Notes under the pieces: generated by a model
What the model saw: the letters and a program-made list of their open reading frames with translations, nothing else
What the model was told of the DNA's origin: nothing
The model's database searches: none
Made by a program: the position numbers and the translations under genes
Assembly: GCA_933228675.1 (NCBI GenBank)
Contig: OW121741.1
Location: 117,402,834 to 117,466,833, forward strand
DNA: 64,000 nucleotides
Reading direction: 5' to 3'
From: Stomorhina lunata
Taxonomy: Eukaryota; Arthropoda; Insecta; Diptera; Rhiniidae
Part shown: in pieces, positions 47,515-56,894 of the stretch
Position numbering within the stretch: position 1 is the stretch's first letter
How the letters are laid out: each line of letters begins with the position of its first letter

Positions 47515-48993
47515 TATACCCTTCACCACCATAGGTGGAAAGGGTATTATAAGATTGTGCTATTTTATGTAACGCATAGAAATATTTGTCTTAGACCCAC
47601 CTATAGGCTATGACTCACTTTCTGAGTCGATTTAGCGATGTCCGTTCGTCCGTCCGTCTGGCTGGCTGGACGGTTAGATGGACGCCCATGTAAACCCTGT
47701 GATCAAACTACAGATTGCAATTCTAAAGATAATTTGTTGAAATTCGTTAAAATAGGTCTAGTATTTATGGCACCTCCCATCATGAAATAAATATTAAAGG
47801 AAGTGCCACTTTCTTTTTATTTTGTAAACATTAACCAATTGACAAGAAAGAATATCTGAAGTTTACTCAAAAAATGAGGCTACATTACCTTCAAAAAAAA
47901 AAATCCCATTTACACTCAGAAACAAAATGAACTAGAATTTAGGAAAATTTACAAAATTTTAGGAAAACATGGTTGTCGTATGTCGCCAAAGCCATATTTT
48001 ACAGCAATTAAGTAAAAAAATTCCCCTATTTCACTTGTAGAGTTTGGGGAAACTAAGTAAGTAAAGATTTTGAACTGAGATCCACAAAATTGCTCCTAGT
48101 GGGTGCTTTCATGTCACGTTTTCAAAGTCTATCAAAGTCTTCAAAGTTCTTCCCTCAACTTTTAGGAACACAAGCTGTGAATATTATCTCAAACGTCTCA
48201 GCAGTTTGCCCGTAATTCGTTATTTAGTAAAACACACGAAATATTTTTTAATTTAATGATATAATTGAGATCTTATGTGTTTTAGCATCTACAAAGCTAC
48301 AAACTACCAATTTTATTAGACTATTTATTGAAAATATAAAATTACTAATATTTATATATTTTTAGCGTTTTTTTTTTCAAACTACACATTTTAGTTTACA
48401 AATTTCCATAAAATAATCTACGAGTGTGGCAACGATCTGTGTAATATTGACAAAATATACAAACTTCAAAGATATTCTTTATAGTCAAAAATTTTGAAGT
48501 GGCACTTCCTTTAATATTTATTTCATGCCTCCCATAGGTCCCACTTCCTGGAATTAATATACTGGCCATAAATATATAAATTTTTTTATGAAATTTTAAA
48601 CAAATACTGCTTATGTAAACTTAAATCACTGTAGCAAATTTCGTTGAAATCGGTACACATTTGACCATAGCACCTATACAAACTTTTCTTTAAAAACGCA
48701 CTAAATGAGACAAAAATCACTAAAACGCTCGTAAATCTAAAGATAATGAGAACTTCAAGCTTATTTTTTGCACACATAATTTTTGTAACAATTGTAATCA
48801 ATTTGCTAAATTTCGACATAATCGGTCTACATTTGATCCTAGCTCCCATATAAGTCCAAATAACGGAAACAGCTTAAATATATAAGTTTTGAGAAAATGT
48901 TTGCATGATGACAAAATTTACACCTTTGACCGAAAAAATTACATCTTTGACCTTAGTGGTGAAGGGTATCTTATGCTCGGGCTTGAACAACTA
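47515..48993 (+). mobile_element. Helentron-like element, host of two nested insertions
   Basis: 5' end ATACCCTTCACCACCATAGG, then the GTAACGCATAGAAATATTTG, TTTCTGAGTCGATTTAGCGA and GTCCGTCCGTCTGGCTGG blocks. The 3' hairpin is damaged here (TCGGGCTTGAACAACTA). The body is interrupted by a P-like element (47781-48527) and the last bases by a mariner (48994-50294). The final TAGCACTTTCTTACTTG resumes at 50295-50313. Confidence 0.75.
47781..48527. mobile_element. 747-bp P-element-like MITE
   Basis: Perfect 31-bp terminal inverted repeats beginning CATGAAATAAATATTAAAGG (47781-47811 and 48497-48527), flanked by the 8-bp target duplication CCTCCCAT (47773-47780 and 48528-48535). Removing the element and one duplicate restores the host Helentron text. 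A subterminal inverted repeat (AAAGAATATCT-GAAGTTT at about 47848, complement about 48463-48482) lies inside. P elements are known for 31-bp terminal repeats starting CATGATGAAATAA, internal subterminal repeats and 8-bp duplications, so all three traits agree; hAT elements also make 8-bp duplications. No transposase remains, so it would depend on a source in trans. Confidence 0.75.
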
Positions 48994-50294
48994 AAGAGTG
49001 CTCTAAATAAAATTTGTAGTTGGATTTTCTTAAATAAAAATCAAACCTTTTAATATAAAGACTCTACAAAATACGCAAATATAATGACATATTATACAAA
49101 ATCATTTAGCATTAAAATGTTTACTTAGTACTCGGGTTTTGCAAAATTATCGACTTTTTTCGGAAACCCTCCCATTAAAGATTTTACAGTTGCTTCTGAT
49201 ACTTTTTTGGAGCATGTGTTGCACCTGCGCTTAAAATCGGACATGCTCTTGGAAATCTTTCCTGTGTTCTTCAATTCCTTTTTTACCAGAGCCCAATACC
49301 TTTCTACAGGCCAAAGTTCTGGACAGTTAGGTGGATTTGCCTCTCGTGGTACAAGAATGACATTATTCTTTAAGTACCACTCAAGTGCCTTTTTTCCATA
49401 ATGACATGATGCCAAATCGGGCCAAAAAAATGTAGTCACTCTGTGCTCTCTTAAAAAGAGTAACAACCGTTTTTGTAGGCACTCCTTTATATAAATTTCA
49501 GTGTTTATTGTGCCAGATGCCACAAATACTTTACTTCTTTTGCCACAACTGCAAATAGCTTGCCACACGAGAAACTTCTTAGGGATTTTTGTTTGTTTTT
49601 TTGTGCGAAACTCTTGCCGAACATTGCCCCGTTTATCAGCAACATAAAAATCTTGACCAGGAAGTTGTGAAAAGTCTGCCAGTACGTATGTTTCATCATC
49701 CATCACACAACAGGTGTATTTTTTTTATAAAATCAGACTTCAATTTTTTCGCTCGTTTTTTTGCTTCTAAGTTCTTAATAGCATTGCGATCTGGAACCTT
49801 TTGGACTTTGTATGTCTTCAGTCCAGCATAAGCTTTGACTCTATGTGCAAAATTCGTAGAACATTTCACCTCACGAGCTGCTTTTCTTAAAGAAGTGTTA
49901 GGCGCTCTTCGAAAGAGTCGCTCGAATTCTTTTGCCTTACCAATATCTGTAGGACCTTGTTTCCTCCCTGATCCAGGTTTTCTTTCAATGCTCAGGTTTT
50001 CCTTATACCGTCTGATGGCATTAGAAACCGTTCGAGGGTCAACTTTCAAATTTTTAGCTATTTTTTTAAAAGTCCATGACGGATTTTTTTGAAAATGTTT
50101 TAATTATATTTTCACGAACTTTTTTTTCGCAGTCCATTTTGATTGAAATAACTATTGAAAATTAATAATTTCTAAAATAATAGTATCTGACATATCTATA
50201 GAAACTAACTTGATCAAAAAAATAAATTATTTCTTGCACTATGGATAAATTTTGTCTAAAATAGTAAATGCATATTTTTTTAGAACACTCTTTT
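48994..50294 (-). mobile_element. DD37E Tc1/mariner-type transposon, 1,301 bp
   Basis: A TA dinucleotide on each side (48992-48993 and 50295-50296). Terminal inverted repeats read AAGAGTGCTCTAAA on the left and, complemented, AAAAGAGTGTTCTAAA on the right. It contains one transposase gene on the minus strand (49125-50137) with frameshifts. It is inserted two bases after the CTA of a Helentron-like 3' tail, and excision would restore that tail. The length is typical of the superfamily. Confidence 0.9.
49125..50137 (-). pseudogene. DD37E mariner transposase, two frameshifts
   Basis: Cut-and-paste transposase acting in the nucleus. From the ATG at 50137 the frame reads MDCEKKVRENIIKTFSK, and the first A-run, at about 50090, shifts frame. 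It continues NPSWTFKKIAKNLKVDPRTV, a helix-turn-helix segment with GSGRKQG (49696-50049). A second shift near 49715, again at an A-run, precedes the catalytic half: MDDETYVLADF (first Asp), FWPDLASCHYG (second Asp) and NPPNCPELWPVERYW (Glu). Exactly 37 residues separate the second Asp and the Glu, placing it in the DD37E group best known from mosquitoes. The full span of about 337 codons equals a normal transposase. The catalytic triad is intact but the protein cannot be made in one piece. Confidence 0.9.
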
Positions 50295-50313
50295 TAGCAC
50301 TTTCTTACTTGTT

Positions 50314-51599
50314 TTTATATAAAATTGAAAAATTGTATGCACAAAAATAATCTTGACTTACCGAATTTTGGCTTCTAGATTAAATTAAGCCTAATAATGT
50401 ATAAACAAAAATACAAATATAAAGTAATACCTGTTTATCTATCGGTAGTATCAGATAAAAGGAAAACAAAGTTTTGCAAGAAACAAATAAACACATTCGT
50501 ATATATAAGAAACCCTTAAAAAAGAAACTTCCAAATATTTACATAAAATTCAAAAAAATAATAATTTAAAATAAACTACAAAAAGTTTTTTTGTGTTACT
50601 TTTTGTGGCATATAATTTAAAGAGTTTCTTTTTTCCTATTTACATTTTTTTCATCTTCCAAAAAAATTTACCAACCCATTTTTTATATTGTTACTAAAAT
50701 AAAATAAAAACAGAAACAAATAAAACAAAAAAAAAACTCATCTCATTTTTATGCTAAATAATGGAACAAAAAAGAAGAATAAAACAAAAAACAGCAGCGA
50801 AGGGGAAAAAATTCTTGCGAAAAGAAAATTTTATGAAAACAATGTAATTTAAAACTTTTTATACCTTAGGGACTCTTTTTTAGTGGAAAATATAGTTTTT
50901 ATGGATTTTCTTTAAAAACTTAATTTAAATAAAAATTTCCATGAGCCTTGTCTTTTATGTGATATCCTATAAAATAATATAACTGACAGGGAATGGGAGT
51001 GATATGGAAATATATATATATGTGTATGAATATATAAATTATTTTTGTATTTTTTGGTGTTCATTTAATTTGAAAATCAATCAAATGAGATTTAAATAAT
51101 GGAGAAAACAGGTGACTAATTTATTAAGTTTTTTAATGGATCTGCAGGGTTTTGTAGCTAAAAAATTAAATACGAGTATAAATTGTGGTATGTATTACAC
51201 ATTTTACATTTGAGAAAATTTTTAATATAAATTTGAATTTTTAGTTAAGATTAAATTTAAAAATAATTTGTGTTATTAGCAGAAACTCTAAATTTACTTA
51301 ACATATTTGTATTGTATATGTTTTTTCAATATTTTTTTTAAAACATAGATATTTTATATACCTATTACTTTTAATAAGATTATTAGATTTTTATGAAATT
51401 GGACTATTATTACAGCGGAAATGAAGATATCCTTGAGTCAAGGACATAATTGATTTCCCTAATTCTAGAAAACATTATACAAAATTTTAATTAAGAATGT
51501 GAAACTACAGGATATAAATATGAACCTAGTTTCATAAGATTTAACAGCCGTAAAAATATAGAAAAAAACTTTGAGCCGTCAAAACATCTGAACCAAAGC
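50314..51599. other. AT-rich DNA, nothing recognised
   Basis: No supported feature. Confidence 0.4.
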
Positions 51600-51808
51600 G
51601 AAATAAAAAATTATGAAGAACTTTTAATTTCTGTTGACAAGTATAATTCTACGTTTGATTTCGCTATATATGTCGATAGCATTACCAAGGTAAACAAATT
51701 GTTTTACAGCCTCGAAGCTATAGCTCGCAATGATCATATGTGGTCCAGGTCATGTGGACTGTCTGCTTGTAGAACCCATCAGTTTTGTTTTTGATTCATT
51801 GGCAACTA

Positions 51809-52342
51809 CAGGGTGGCCCAAAAAGGCCGAAGGGGGGAAAGCAAACTGCATAAATTAATCGTTCTTGGGAATCCCATGGCTTTAGTTCTTGCACTAACTG
51901 CACCTTGTATGTGAAAAGATGTAAAATTCCCTTTAATATTTTGCGTAAAAACCGCCGAGCTCAGCAGAGCGCCTTCGAGTTGATTTTTCAGGATTCTCCT
52001 CAATACTCTCCAGAACGCGTTGAATATTTGCTTCCGCTTCGTGGAAGATTCCTCACTGAGCCTTGTTCCTGAAAACGTGTCACTAAGCGTCGATTCATTG
52101 TTTCGGATGGTGAATTCCGCACATTAAAATGACGACGATAGGCTCGTTGAGTTTGAACTATTGATCGTTGATGATGTTCAAAATAAAGTTCTATGATTTT
52201 GGTTCGCTGGATAACGTGGTAACCTTTCATAATTAATCTCCCAGATTGATTTTACAAGTCCTTAAAAGAAAAATAATAATAATAATTAAATTAGAGAAGT
52301 TATTAATTTTTCAAATCCGTTCGCGACTTTTGGGCCACCCTG
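51809..52342 (-). mobile_element. 534-bp deletion derivative of a mariner-like transposon
   Basis: Ends CAGGGTGGCCCAAAAAG and, complemented, CAGGGTGGCCCAAAAGTCG, flanked by TA on each side (51807-51808 and 52343-52344). It contains only the N-terminal part of a transposase gene (51850-52230). The catalytic core has been deleted, so the element is non-autonomous. It sits inside an older LINE fragment. Confidence 0.85.
51850..52230 (-). pseudogene. Transposase N-terminal DNA-binding domain only
   Basis: Starts MKGYHVIQRTKIIELYFEHH, then RSIVQTQRAYRRHFNVRN, NRRLVTRFQEQGSVRNLPRS. This is the helix-turn-helix of the transposase group that carries a DUF4817-type N-terminus. A frameshift near 52030 moves the reading into ESIEENPEKSTRRRSAEL in another frame. 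A later scrap, QLVQELKPWDSQERLIYA, follows near 51890, and the sequence then joins the right terminus. All three acidic catalytic residues are absent. A truncated DNA-binding fragment of this kind could in principle compete for the ends, but the frameshift and lack of expression data leave that as speculation. Confidence 0.82.
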
Positions 52343-52494
52343 TATAACCATTTTATCATGTTGATTCTCGATAATTGAAAAGGCTACTGTCACTTCGCGC
52401 AATGAGCTTCCCGTGATATCAATGTCATTGGCAAATGCGAGTAGCATGTACTAAGCGACCACTTGTGGTCTAACTATTGTGGACTGCCTATTTG

Positions 52495-53215
52495 AAAAAA
52501 TCATATAGAACAAATTTCTATAGAAACTTTTTTATATAGAAAAAATTTCTATAGAAATTTTTTAATATAGAAAAAATTTTTATAGAAACTTTTTCATATA
52601 GAAAAAATTTCTATAGAAACTTTTTCATATAGAAAAAAATTTCCATAGAAACTTTTTCATAAAGAAAAATTTCTATAAAAACTTTTTCATATAGAAAAAA
52701 TTTCTATAGAAACTTTTTCATATAGAAAAAAATTTCTATAGAAACTTTTTCATATAGAAAAAATTTCTATAGAAACTTTTTCATATAGAAAAAATTTCTA
52801 TATAAACGTTTTCATATAGAAAAAATTTCTGTAGAAACTTTTTGATATAGTAAAAATTTCTATAGACACTTTTTCATATAGAAACAATTTCTATAGAAAC
52901 TTTTTCATATAAAAAAAATTTCTATAGAAACTTTTTCATGTAGAAAAAATTTATATAGAAACTTTTTCATATAGAAAAAATTTCTGCAGAAACTTTTTTA
53001 CATAGAAAAACTTTCTATAGAAACTTTTTCATATAGAAAAAATTTCTATAGAAACTTTTTCATATAGAAAAAATTCCTATAGAAACTTTTTCATATAAAA
53101 AAAATTTCTATAGAAACTTTTTATATAGAAACAATTTATATAAGAATTTCTATAGAAACTTTGTCATATAGAAAAATATTCAATAGAAACTTTTTCATAT
53201 AGAGAAAAATTCTTT
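52495..53215. repeat. 31-bp satellite, TTTCTATAGAAAC family
   Basis: The 31-bp unit TTTCTATAGAAACTTTTTCA + TATAGAAAAAA, about 23 copies. It keeps the CTATAG palindrome of the arrays at 0.7-16.9 kb but has a new spacer, CTTTTTCATATAGAAAA, which contains a second near-copy of the ATAGAAA half. The last few units are degenerate. Confidence 0.95.
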
Positions 53216-55004
53216 AGCAGGTTTTTTTTTCTAATATGCAAATTTTGAGGTTTTCTGACTTTTACCGGTATGTGATGGAAATTGATCGTTTTTAAATCGA
53301 TCGATTTCAGATATATTTTTGAGATAATTATCATTATTTCCGCCAAAAAAATTAAACCGAATGAATGATACGATATCAGTCAAAAGAATTAAAGCCCAAA
53401 TTTTCGTTTTTCTTGGAAAAATAACCTAAAATTATCTCAAAAAGATATCAGAAATCGAACGATTTCAACATATAGGGTTTTTCAACACAAATGAAATCTT
53501 GCAAGATATTACACATATATGTATATCTTTCAACAATGCACAAATCGGCAGAGCTAAACCTCTTAATTCACAAATCTATAAAAGCATTGTTTATATATGG
53601 ACCTAAAATACTACTAAAATCTTACATTAATTATAGTGACCTGAAACAGAAATCAGTAACTTATATCATATCTGTGGCTCATCTTCAGTCATCAGTCTTA
53701 AGAAATATGTATATACTTAATTCGATTTAGTTTTTTGACTTTTTTGGCATAGCAGACTACTTTCAAACCTACGATTACCATTACATCCGTTAATATTTTT
53801 TTCTATTTATCCTAAAGGTATGCTACAGTTTTGTGATGTTTGCAATACTAGGAAACGTAAACCAGCCTGTGTGTGTAAACCACCATTTTCACTTAATAAA
53901 ACTTATTTCTGGTAAGTATTTAAACTAAAGACATAAAAATATTTGTATTTGCTTAACAATTTACCATAAATGTTGTTAACAATGGAAAAAACTTAAAACC
54001 TTAAAATGCAAAAAATACTAACAATAAGAAACTTAAAAAAACGAACACATGCTCCTCAACACAAAAGAACCCAAAAAAAGGAACTTTCAATAATAGTCTA
54101 ACAATTGAAGTGTTTAAGGAGATAAAAGGAAAAATAATATGCACAAGTGGGGTAAATAAAAAAACTTTTTTCCAAATTTGTTGAATCTATGTATGTAAGT
54201 GTGTCTTCCTTTAATGTACGGCATTAAAGAAAGACAAATATGGCAACTCCCGTAAGCCGCCTTTGTTCAAATCGCACTTTTATTTGAATTCTTAAAGTTT
54301 CATTTTTTGCTTTTAGTTTCTTTTCTTCATCTTGCACTGGCAACAATGTCAACATTTATAATAATACAACAGCAACATTTTTGCTCTAACAAAGAGACAT
54401 TTAAAATGTATGAACAAAAAAAAGCTTAAGCTCTGGGGCCAGACTTTTTTTTTTGTATTCATTCATATGTGACATAAGTGCAAGGACTTGTGTGTCCTGG
54501 TACTTAAAGTCAAGTGTTTCAGCATCTATGCTACAGAACTCTAAAGCCCATTTGTTGGCAGTCATATACATATTCCTATTTTGTAATAGTTTTTCTTTCT
54601 TTTTTTTCTTTATTTGATACTTTTTGTATGTTTTATTAGACATTTCATCTTTTTTCTGTTGTCGTTTATTTTAGCTGAAGAAAAATATTTTTGTTGACAT
54701 TAATTCCTTAAGGACTCTCTAGCTAAAATAAATAGAGAGACTGAAGCATGGAAAATTGCTAGATTTGTATATAAACTATATGTCATCGTTGATGTCATCA
54801 AAGAGTGAAAAACTAAAATTCTTGAATTTTTAACAAAGTGTTTTTGTATTGTTGCAACAAAACGCGAATTCTTTTGGGTACTTCATGTTATCATTATTTT
54901 TCCTTTTTTGTGGATAAATTGTTAAAGGAGCAACATTGTTGTAGAAGTTAAGGTAGGTTTAAATTTCAAAACTTTTCAAATAACCTAATTTGGAATAAAT
55001 CTGG
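53216..55004. other. Unique DNA, nothing recognised
   Basis: The flanks of 53300-53460 hold a weak inverted text (GATCGATTTCAGATATATTT against AAAAAGATATCAGAAATCGA). No gene seen. Confidence 0.4.
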
Positions 55005-55325
55005 GAACAATTACGGTATTCGATATCGATCGAAATCTTAGATATTTTTAAAACATTTGTTTAGCATACTTTAAGGATAATCAAAATTATTTAAAAGATG
55101 CACTGTTTACTTCATTTTTTTTTTAAGTTATTTCCGAAAAGATGAACAATAGTAAAAGAGTTTTTTTTGAACTACATATTTTCAAAAACGAATCAAAATG
55201 GATACAAAATTTCAGTAAGCTTTTTGCATCGAAACAACTTTGAACATCCCTAAAGTATACTTCACAATATTCGCTTAAAAGTCTAAGATTTCAATCGATA
55301 TCGAATGCGTTAATTTGGCCCCTGA
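55005..55325 (-). mobile_element. ~320-bp inverted-repeat element, solo copy
   Basis: Ends ATTACGGTATTCGATATCGA + TCGAAATCT and the complementary text with AATCGATATCGAATGCGTTA + ATTTGGCCCC. The interior (GCATACTTTAAGGATAATCA, GATGAACAATAGTAAAAGAG, TGAACATCCCTAAAGTATAC) is the reverse complement of the units at 30.3-31.2 kb. This solo copy fixes the unit length and shows that the trimer is an array of whole elements. Confidence 0.85.
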
Positions 55326-55451
55326 AATCATTCTGTATTTTGCAGAATAAAAGGAATAAGTCACAAAATTTTCTAAACAAATATATGTAAAATCAAAAAC
55401 TAGTGATAAATTATTTATAGTTTTTGCTGCGTCATGTACATGTTTCAATAG

Positions 55452-56352
55452 TCACAAACGTAGCGCATGTATCTGGCCAGATACACTATGTATTTCAATA
55501 CATTAATGTAAAAAAAATGTATATATATTTTTTTGATAATATTATATTGTTATATTGTTAGCAAGCCAGACAAATAAATATTTGCAATTTTTTCTTACTA
55601 CATGTACTTAGTACATACCAACACAATTACCCAGGAAAAAAACTAATGACAAATAAAACAAGAAAAATTAAATTTTCTGTTTTATTAAAAAAAAAATTAT
55701 TGTTTTTAAGTATGTTTCGATTGATTTCGATTCAAAAATTAGTAGTTATATATATTATATTATTTTGGGAATAACCAGCTGCCAAAAGGGTACCGATGAA
55801 TGCATCCAATTCTAATTCGATAAGCTACGTTCCAGCTCTCGACTGCTGATTTTTCATAGCGATTCGTTTCATAAATTATGTATAACAAATGTTTTATGCA
55901 TAAAATGTGTTGACGTATACGAGTTTCAATATTTGGCTCATTTTTATACCATAAAGTGCCATCTTTGCTATGGAAAGGATCTTCGCAGCATAACTGTCAC
56001 TATCAAATTGGTTGGTTATATAACCAAATAATTTGCGATATCTTAGGTAAAGTCATCATTTGACATATAATTTATACTAAGCTATTATAATTCATTGTGC
56101 AGTTTCAATTGATTTGAGTAAACAAACACAAAAAACATTAAAAAATGCAAATAAAATACATAATTCTTCATACAAACTATAAGCGTATCTGGACAGATAC
56201 ATGCGCTACGTATGTGATCTATTGATGAAAACCCCACACAAATTGTTTTTCTTGTTTTCTTTATAATCTTTTTTTCATAAAACGATAGCTAACAATAAAA
56301 ATAAATCACTGTTAAATTCTTATATGATCTGGCCAGATACATGCGCATGACG
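55452..56352. mobile_element. Inverted-repeat region with TATCTGGCCAGATA palindrome
   Basis: A 33-bp arm at 55452-55484 (ACGTAGCGCATGTATCTGGC and on) is repeated inverted at 56185-56217 with two mismatches, and a shorter third copy lies at 56327-56352. Each arm contains the palindrome TATCTGGCCAGATA or a one-base variant. The 700-bp interior has no coding sequence. Probably a non-autonomous DNA element, with ends not clearly defined. Confidence 0.55.
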
Positions 56353-56894
56353 AAGGGTTAAGTTTAAAAATAGTCGTTTTCGATTTAGGGTCCTGCCGAA
56401 TATTTCTTATCAACAATTATATTCGCCCTTATCTATATTTTAGTACCAAAGTTCTCTTGAATTTGTCTTCCTTTTTCATCAGCAGATACATCATTCTTGT
56501 TTCCATTTTTCTATAACACAAAAAATATTCTTACAAAAGTGCCACTTAACATACACGACTTAAATATGACAAAATATGAGTAAAAAAAATGTAACAGTTT
56601 TAAACACTTGTTGTTTCAGCAGAAAATTGAAGGAAAAAAGTTTCTGTAACATTAGAAGAAAGTATGAAAAATATTTTCTTTAAGCAAATATTTACTTGAA
56701 TTGTAGTAGAGCAGTAAGAAAACAAACACCTGAAAGATAGAGTGGATTTTCTAAATTAAGAAAGAATCTAAATTTCTTATTAAAAATGCCAAAAAATTAT
56801 TCAAAAATTATTTCAAATAAAAACTTTTAAATTGTTGTACGAAAACAGTTTTGACAAAATTTTCCTAAAAATGAAATAATATACCTCATATCGC
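56353..56894. other. AT-rich DNA, nothing recognised
   Basis: No supported feature. Confidence 0.4.

Larger units (their letters stand above)
51600..52460 (-). pseudogene. RTE-like LINE reverse-transcriptase fragment, split
   Basis: On the minus strand from 52460, MLLAFANDIDITGSSLREVT and VAFSIIENQH are the catalytic box region of an RTE-type or related LINE, where the usual text is LLAYADDIDIIGRT. Here the second Asp of the box is Asn (FAND). After a 534-bp insertion the protein resumes: ANESKTKLMGSTSRQST, then IASYSFEAVKQFVYLGNAID and EIKRRIILVNRN at about 51800-51620. The two halves are in the family order, so the insertion at 51809-52342 is younger than the LINE. Several stops, and probably a few bases lost at the junction; no function expected. 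Confidence 0.85.
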
